From the NCBI GenBank assembly GCA_036925085.1, contig JAUPFP010000006.1, forward strand, positions 1,577,131-1,641,130: 64,000 bases of DNA, given 5' to 3'. Source of the DNA: Brachycybe producta (Eukaryota; Arthropoda; Diplopoda; Playtdesmida; Andrognathidae). Positions 24,001-33,000 of this stretch are shown here, piece by piece. The stretch's first letter is position 1. Each line of letters starts with the position of its first letter. The notes beneath the pieces are model-generated. The model ran no database searches and was not told where the DNA came from. It was given only the letters and a program-made list of their open reading frames with translations. The position numbers were made by a program, and so were the translations under genes.

Positions 24001-27000
24001 CTTTAAATTCGTCTGATAAAATATAAAAAAGCAAGATTTCAAAGGAATTTCAACAAAAAAAATTGTAAAGAAATGATTTCATTGATTTCCTGGAACATGT
24101 TGTTAATAAGAAACGTGCTTTGATATTATTTTTTTTCTCTCGTTTTTCTCTGTTGATTCCTTATTTTGTATAACTTCACCAGTGTGTCTGCTGCTGTCTC
24201 TTCTGTCACAAAAGAAAGAACCCCTTTTTAAAATTCACAAATTCTCGAGAGAATAACAATTTTATTCTTAAATCTTTAAGAATAAAATTTAACAGTGGAA
24301 CATTTAACTTTGAACCCTCTAAATAGGGTTCTAATATAAGAAAAGTGTGTTCGATTTTACTGTATAGAAAGTTTTTTTTTCTTTTTCTCAATATTGGAAC
24401 CCTGTTTAGAGGTTTCAAGTGCGACATTTTCTTTTTGGAACTAATAAATCGTTAGTCACAAAAAATCGGTTAAATCACAAAGGAAATCGGACATATCACA
24501 AAAAAATCGGTTAAATCACAAAGGAAATCGGAGAAATCACAAAAACAAATCGGTGAAATCACAAAAAAAAACGGTTAATCACAAAAAAATCGGTTAATCA
24601 CAAAAAATCGGAGAAATCATAAAAAAAAATCGGATAAATCACAAAAAAATCGGTTAATTCACAAAAAAAATCCTTCTAAAAAAATCACAAAAAAAAATCG
24701 GAGAAATCATAAAAAAAAATTGGATTAATAAAAAAAAATCGGATAAGTCACAAAAAAATAGGAGAAATCACAAAAAAATCGGTTAATTCACCAAAAAAAT
24801 CGGTTAAATCACAAAAAAAATCGGTTAAATCACAAAAAAAAATCGGAGAAATCACAAAAAAAATCGGTTAAATCACAAAAAAAATCGGTTAAATCACAAA
24901 AAAAATCGGTTAAATCACAAAAGAAAATCGGTTAAATCACAAAAAAATCGGAGAAATCACAAAAAAAATCGGAGAAATCACAAAAAAAATCGGTTAATTC
25001 ACAAAAAAATCGGAGAAATCACAAAAAAAATCGGTTAATTCACAAAAAATCACCAAAAAAAAAAAAATCGGAGGTATCACAAAAAAAAATCGGTTAAATC
25101 ACAAAAAATCGGAGAAATCATAAAAAAAAAAATCGGAGAAATCATAAAAAAAAAATAGGAAAAATCATAAAAAAAAATAGGAAAAATCACAAAAAAAATC
25201 GGAGAAATCACAAAAAAAAAATTGGAGAAATAAAAAAAAAATCGGATAACATTACATTTTCGGTTCGGTCCTTTAGAATAATATACAATTTTCTTTTAAC
25301 ACAAAAATGTATTCTAATAACTTCCATTTCGTGTTAAACGGTTTCCGCTGTATTATTTCTCTTTTCTAAAAGTGATAAGACGCACTGTTGAAGTTGTGCT
25401 TTGGTTAAATAGATGTGGCTTTATGGATGCTGTAAATGTATTACACAGCAAATTTCTGACGTCACAATGATGTCAAACGCCCCTTGAATGAACGACCTAC
25501 GACGGCCTTTGCTATTATCTGCTTCACAACAGATGCACCAATCTTCTAATGACGTCACTAATTGTCTAACGTTATTCATATCTGTAAAGACACATCGACA
25601 TAACCATAGCATTATTAGGTGCTTTAGGGAACCGTTTTCGAATCTTCCCTGTGACCACAACATCTTGAATGTAGATTGCGGGAAGATTCTGAACTGTCGT
25701 CCTCTCTAAGGGGTTTGGAATACACAGACAAATATTTTGAAGCACTTTTTGACTGCAAAAATGTTGTCTCAGGTGAATTTGAGCTTTTCTCTATGGAAAG
25801 ACTCGAGGTGTTCAGTTTTGGCGACAACCCGACTTTTATTTTTGCAGTTGAAAAGTGGTGTCTGTGTGCCAATGGCCTAAAGCATCTCTACCACTTTTCC
25901 CGTTTCCTCCTCGTCCTCCTTCATAAATACCCCCAATTCATTCACTAATCCACCCCCCACTCTGCAGAGCAAGGATGCTGGCATACGCACTCTGGTAGCC
26001 CTGGACGAACAGGGAGGTAAGATTTACCCCACAACACAAAAAATGTAATAAAAATATAAGAAACTATTGTTCCCTGTAATTTCCTACGCACACCACTACC
26101 ACTATACGTTTCCAGTCCTGAAAGTACGTTTCCACTGAGACTCCATGAGTCTGTAGCATAATCTTGCCAACAAAATACTTTGTTTAGAATTTTAAAAAAA
26201 AATGTTGCAAAAGGAATTGAAATGTCGCACAAGTAATTAGAATGTTGAAAAAGCATTTGAAATGTTGCAAAACGAATTAAAATGCTGCAAAAAGAATTGA
26301 AATGTTGCAAAAGGTATTCAAATGTTGTACAAGGAGTTAAAACGTTGCAAAAGGTATTGAAATGTTGCACAAGGAGTTAAAACGTTGCGAAAGGTATTCA
26401 AATGTTGCACAAGGAGTTAAAACGTTGCAAAAGGTATTCAAATGTTGCAAAAGATATTAAAACGTTGCAAAAGGTATTGAAATGGTGCACAAGGAGTTAA
26501 AACGTTGCAAAAGGTATTGAAATGTTACACAAGGAGTTAAAACGTTGCGAAAGGTATTCAAATGTTGCACAAGGAGTTAAAACGTTGCGAAAGGTATTGA
26601 AATGTTGCAAAAGATATTGAAATGTTGCAAAAGATATTGAAATGTTGCAAACGGAATTAAAATAATACTTTGCTGATGTTGCAAGCAGCCATTCCAAGCG
26701 GGGAAAAAAGTTATTTCGTCCTAAACAAATGTGCGCATATACTGTAGATAATGGGGTGGAATGGCCCCTCACCAATTGAAGATTTGTTTATGGTTGCAAC
26801 AACATGTTGTAATAAAAACACAAAAATTATATCCACATTTTGATGAAAAATGTTTTAAGACTCATGAGTATAAGTTGGAAACGATGCTTGAGAACTTTAT
26901 TTGGACCTGGAACTTCTTCTCTCTTTTATCATTCCCACTTTTTTTTTACTTGGTGGCCTTTCTTAATATTCTAAATGTTGTACACTGTGCTATATATACT

Positions 27001-30000
27001 GTATATATGTGTGTGTGGTGATTATATCATTGTGCACGACTGACTCTTTTATGTGTTCTTTATATTCATTTATTTGTTGTGGTTGTTTTTAATATTACAC
27101 TAAAAAAATAAGATAGTAATATAACCATAATAAATGTGGTTGGTGCTTTTTTTTGCTGGCTTCCTTGCTTGTGTTGTCATTTTTCGTAAAACAAAAGAGG
27201 TTTTTTTCTTTTCTTGGTTTTTTATTTTTAGAAAAAAAGGTGTCTCTTCTTCTTCAGTAGGAACACATTGAGGTCGTTTGCTTCTGTCATACATTATATA
27301 TATCGGTCATGTTCATAAACGAAATTAGAGAGAAAAAAAAAGTCGCAACAACGTAAATTAGAGCGTTTTTTGGGAAGTAAAATATAAGTGATTAACTTGT
27401 TACTAGCTAACTTTCACTTGGAGGCTTCAAAAGCAACTTTTAAGGCCGGGTCCAGACTATAAAAGACAGGCAATTAGAAACCAGGACAATCAGAAGTTGG
27501 CTCCGCTCTTTTTATGATGAACGCAACTTCTAATTGGTTGGTTATATAGTCTGACGTCACATGCTCCGCCTCCTTTTCAACGTCGAACTATACAACAAAC
27601 TAATTAGAAGTTGCCGGTCGTCAAAAAAAAGGGTGGAGCCAACTTCTGTTTGTCCTGATTTCTAATTGCCTGTGACTAAAAGAGAACAACGAACCGAACA
27701 GTGTAGACGGTTTTCCGAACATTTGTCTATAAGATTCCGATCCACCAGTTGTCGACACATCAAAGAATGTTTGTGTTCGGGCCAGGAGCAGTTTGGATGC
27801 CTCCGCGAACATTTTCCTCGAACTTCCAGTCATTGACGGTTCTGAGAACATGATGCGAACATGTTCTTTGTTCAAGTTTGAACACTCCGGTCGTCATAGT
27901 GAACAGAACAAGGCACACCGAACTGTGTTCTGTTTGTTGTTCTGTTCTAGTCTGGACTCGGGACCCTGAAAGTGTTATTGAAACTAGAGTTGAAACAGTC
28001 ACTTGGATAGTATTTTCATATTGATATCTTTTAATATAACTTTTTATAGATAAAAAAATATTGTCTGTGTAAAGTTTGATTATTTTCAAACTGACATAAA
28101 AAGTTTATTTTGAAAGATAATCAACTTAAGTGTCCCTTAAGTGATTGCTCTACTCTTCTAGTCTAGTTTTTATAATCGCTTTCAAATTTCTCTTTAATTT
28201 TGCTCCTGAAAGACAGAAAAAAAACATAAAAGTGGAATCATAAATAGATTTTCACGTTGATATCTTTCAAAATAAACTTTTAGCAAATGATCGAATTTCA
28301 GTTATTCGGTTATTTTTTGGTCCAACCTGAATGAAGTGTGACTAATCGAAAATTTGAAATTTCCAGTAAATGTTTATTTTGTTAAAGATTTTGAGTAAGA
28401 TTCATTTACTCTTCTAGTTTCTAAAAAAGAATTTTTGAAATGTGTTGTATCTTTAATTTCTTGCGAACCTGACAGAAATAAAAGCACAGAATCAAAATTG
28501 TACTTTTGTGTTCTGAAGAAGAATTTCGGCTTCTTTTCTATATTTCTTGCATGGTTTTTTTTAAAGTAAATAATCACACCAAGAACATTGTAAATAGATG
28601 TGTTTAGGGCACGATCGACGTTTTTGCTGCCATTTTTTTTTTACAGTCAAATGTGTTGTAGTTTTTTTATTTTTCTTATACTTAAAGTTCCAGGCAATTA
28701 GAAATCGGGACGAACTTCAGTTGGCTCCACCCCTTTTTATGACGACCGGCAGTTTCTAATTGGTTGGTTATGTAGTCTGACGTCACATGATCCGCCCCTT
28801 TTCAACGTCGAACCACACACAACACACCAATAAGAAGTTGCCGTTCGTCATAAAAAGGGGCGGAGCCAACTGAAGTTCGTCCCGATTTCTAATTGCCTGT
28901 CTTAAAGAGGGTTTTTTTCTTTTCTTTCTACATATTTTATTGTAGTTGTGCTTTCTAGTTAATTAATCGTCATTCCCATCACTCCATCATCATCATTATT
29001 ATACTTAAAAAAATATTAAATAAAACAACATAAGAAAGTTTTAGATTTCAATTTAATGATTTCGTTTATATTTTCATTCATTTATCCTTTCGGGTTTAGT
29101 TAAATGAGGTTTATTTTTTTTTTTTAAGAATTCAAGCCGCCATTTTTAAGGCTTAAAATTATTTTAATGTTTGTTGTTTTTTCTCTTCTTCTCTCAATTA
29201 TATATTTTCCTATCTTGATGTTGTTATTTTGCTATATTTCTTTCTATACTTAAGTTTAAAAAAAAAAGGTTTCTTTTCCTCTTTTCCTCCAAATATTTTT
29301 TTTTTAATCAAAGTTAAAATAAAATGAGAAGAAAAAAATAGCGCCTATATATGTGTGTATGTATATGTACACTTGTATGTATATTAGAGCAAGGAGGCTG
29401 GGATTCGAACCCTGGTTGCTCTGGATGATCAAGGAGGTAAGGTATAGAACCAACCTCGTCCTCCTCCTCCTCCTCCTCCTCATCCATTTCCTAATAATTT
29501 CCCCCCATCCCCCTCCGCCCCCCCCTTAACCTTGTTCACACTATCCCACGCACACATGAAAAACATAGTTCTCACTAAATACACACCTGTCAGTCAATCA
29601 ATTATAGTTTATCCTTTTAGTTTTTAGATGCTTTTTTTTATTTGGAATTTTAGAGAAAAAAAAAACAAATTCATCTTTGAAGAAGATGGAAAATTAGATG
29701 GGGGTTTAATTTAAAAGGTGGCTCATCAGTAAAGTGGTTCATAGACACAGTTTTAAAGTAACAACAGTAATACCAAGTACACATTTGATAATTTTAAGTG
29801 TATTTAAATAATAAACGTGTTCTACAGCGCCCCCTGTGAAAGGACAAACGAACAATATGTCGAATTCAATTTATTCAGTTAATAATTTGAAAATATTGAG
29901 ATAATACTTAAATATAATATATAAACTATTGACATTAAAATATTGATTTAGTATTTTTCAATTTAAAATATTAATAATAAAGTCAATTTTTGTGTTCATG

Positions 30001-33000
30001 TCCTTAACTGGATTCCGTATAATTCTCCTAAACACATTTAATTTGAATTCATTTAACTCATGTGTGTACAAGGTATTATACCTAGCACACACCTGATAAT
30101 TTAAATGCATTTAAATAATAAACGTGTTCTACAGAGGCCTGTGAAGGGCAAACTAACAATATGTCGAATTCAATTTATTCAGTTAATTAATCTGAAAATA
30201 TTGAGTTAATACTTAAATATAATTTATATATACTATTGATAAAATATTGATTTAGTATTTTTCAATTTAAAATATTATTAATAAAGTTAATTTTTATTTG
30301 GTTTATGTGTCCTTAACTGGATTCCGTATAATTCACCTAAACACATTTAATTTGAATTCATTTAACTCATGTGTGATTACATTGTACACACGTGAGTTAA
30401 ATGAATTCAAATTAAATGTGTTTTTGTGGATTAAATGTTAACGTGGGAGAAAATACACATTTGTTCAAATCGGAATATGTTTTTTGCTATGATGTGAACA
30501 TGAGTAATTGGTTAAAATTGATAGTTAAATATAGTTTAAATTATTGCTGAGCCACCTTAAAAGATTTTTTTTTTCTTTTTGTTTCGTAAATAGTTTTAAT
30601 TTTTCTTTTCTTATTTTGGTTTGCATGAGTTTTGTTTTGTTTTTCTTTTTGTTTTATAATCACGGTTTATAGAGTCAGGATTCTGGGGCACAAACACTCA
30701 TGTTATTGGATAAACAGGGAGGTAAGAATTAACAGAAATTAAACCCATCTCCACCTGATAAAATGATAAATAATTTACAAAAAAATCTTTTTTTTTTTAA
30801 AAAAAAGGGGAAAAATAAAAACGAACCCGTTTTCGCGCGATTTCCATTTTTATTTCTTGCGGTTTTTTTTTTTTCTTATTTAAAAATCGATTATCAAAAT
30901 CTCAAGAAAACATTTTCAAACATTTTCTTATTTTTTTTTTGTCTATTAGTTTTGTAAATTGAGGTTGTTTTACATTTTAAGCTTTTAAATTTTAATCTGT
31001 TTCTATGTAGAACGAAGAAAATATATCATTCTCTCTTTTCCTCTCTTCGCTTTGAAAACTCTTAAGCCGGATTCACACGGATCACTTTTTTTTTTGCCGC
31101 CACATAAAGTGGTCGTTTTTAGCAGACCAATGATTACATAATGTAGTTTTCACATGTGACATATAGTCAATTTTTTGCATCAAGAATTGGCGATGAGTCG
31201 GTTAATTCTTGCTTGCAAGTAGCAATGAATAGTTAAAAGTCCTGCAGCAAGTGACGATGAGTGGGTAAAGTCCTGCAGCAAGAATGAGCGACCACTTTCC
31301 TTTTGTTAGTGATGATTAAGATATATGATACCAGTGGTCCACACTAACTAACAGCAGGCAATTGTTTTTCATTGGTCGTTCGTGTGAAGCAAGCCGCGTC
31401 AACCAAATTGTGATGGCATGACAAATAAGCGCCCCAAAGTGGTTCGTGTGAAACCGGCCTTATTCCCCAACAACTACTTTTTTTTTAATCGGAAAACATA
31501 AAAAAGAAACCTATTACTTACTATGCATGAACAAATAACTTTTTAATTCTTTTCTCTATTTTTCTGAATGTTTTTCTTGCATGTTAGATTATTAAAACTA
31601 AATGTTTTTCCATTATTATTTTTTCTTCTTCTTCTTCTTAATTTTGACAAATGCAAATCGATGTTTTTTTGCCTGATTGTGATGTTGTTATCACTTAGAA
31701 TATTTCTTCCCTCACATAGTTTTCTTTTTATTAAATTTTAAATTTATTTCTGTGAACAACTTGTCCTGGATTCTAAAAAAAAACATTTATTATGAAGTTT
31801 ATTAAAACTGTTTTTTTAAACCAGTTTAAACCCCTTTTTCACATGAACCACTTTTTATTTAGTGGTCGAGTTCGACTGCAAAATGAAAGCGAAGACGACG
31901 ACCGGTGGTTGTGTTCTCGTTGACAATGTATTGCTGTTTAAGTCGTCCGGACTTTTTTTTTTAACAAGAGTGACCACACGCCGACTAAATGCAGTCGGCG
32001 TGTGGTCACAATTGTTGCAGTCGAATTCGAAACCACCAGACATGGTTTTCTGTAAAAGGGCTAAACATGAAATTGCAATTAGAAATGAATTATTTCGTAA
32101 TGGAATCCTGAGCAAGTTGTCCACACATTCATTATTTACAATTGTAACTTAATACAAAAAAAAAATCTGTTTTCGGAAAATACAGAACAACTGGACAGAA
32201 TTGAAGAAGGGATGGATCAGATTAACGCCGACATGAAAGAGGCTGAAAAAAATCTGACGGGAATGGAGAAATGCTGCGGACTTTGTGTTTGTCCGTGCAA
32301 CAAGTAACCCTCTTCCTCCTCCTCCTCCTTCTGCCTTCATGTTGCTCTTTTGAGTTTTAACTTAACGATTTAACTCTTCGTATTTTTTTTTTTAGAGCTC
32401 AGAGCTTTAAAGAGGACGAGAAGACCTGGAAAACAAACGACGACGGTAAAGTGGTTAACAACCAACCGACGCGCATTATGGACGAACGGAATGGTTTAGG
32501 TCCGACCGGTGGTTTCGTTGCAAAGTTAGCGAGTTTGATCATTTATTGTATTTGCAACGATTCTTTGGAATGCTTTACGATGTTTTTTTTTTGTGTGTGT
32601 CTTAGGATAACTAACGATGCTCGAGAGGATGAGATGGAAGAGAATATCGGACAAGTGAGCACAATGATCGGTAATTTGCGTAATATGGCCATAGACATGG
32701 GAAGTGAGATCGAATCACAGAATAGACAAATTGAACGGGTCAATCAAAAGGTTAGTTTGAAACGTGTGAAGAAGAAGAAGCTTTTAATCTTGTGTAAATG
32801 TGTTTTCTCCTTTGATTGTCGTCGTTTCTTTTTTTCTCTCTCTCTCTTGGAATATTTTGTGTCATTCATTTGCATGGCACTCGTTTTTAATTGTTAACTA
32901 ATAATTACGGCCCACAGTTTTTTTTTTTTAAAAAAATAGTGTCAACGTTTCGCAACGTCTTTGCTTTCGTGCTTTAACAAATTGTGTATTTTAACCCTCC

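Noticed and set aside
24440-26655. CRISPR-like arrays
   Set aside because: Units are directly tandem with no unique spacers and the host is a eukaryote.
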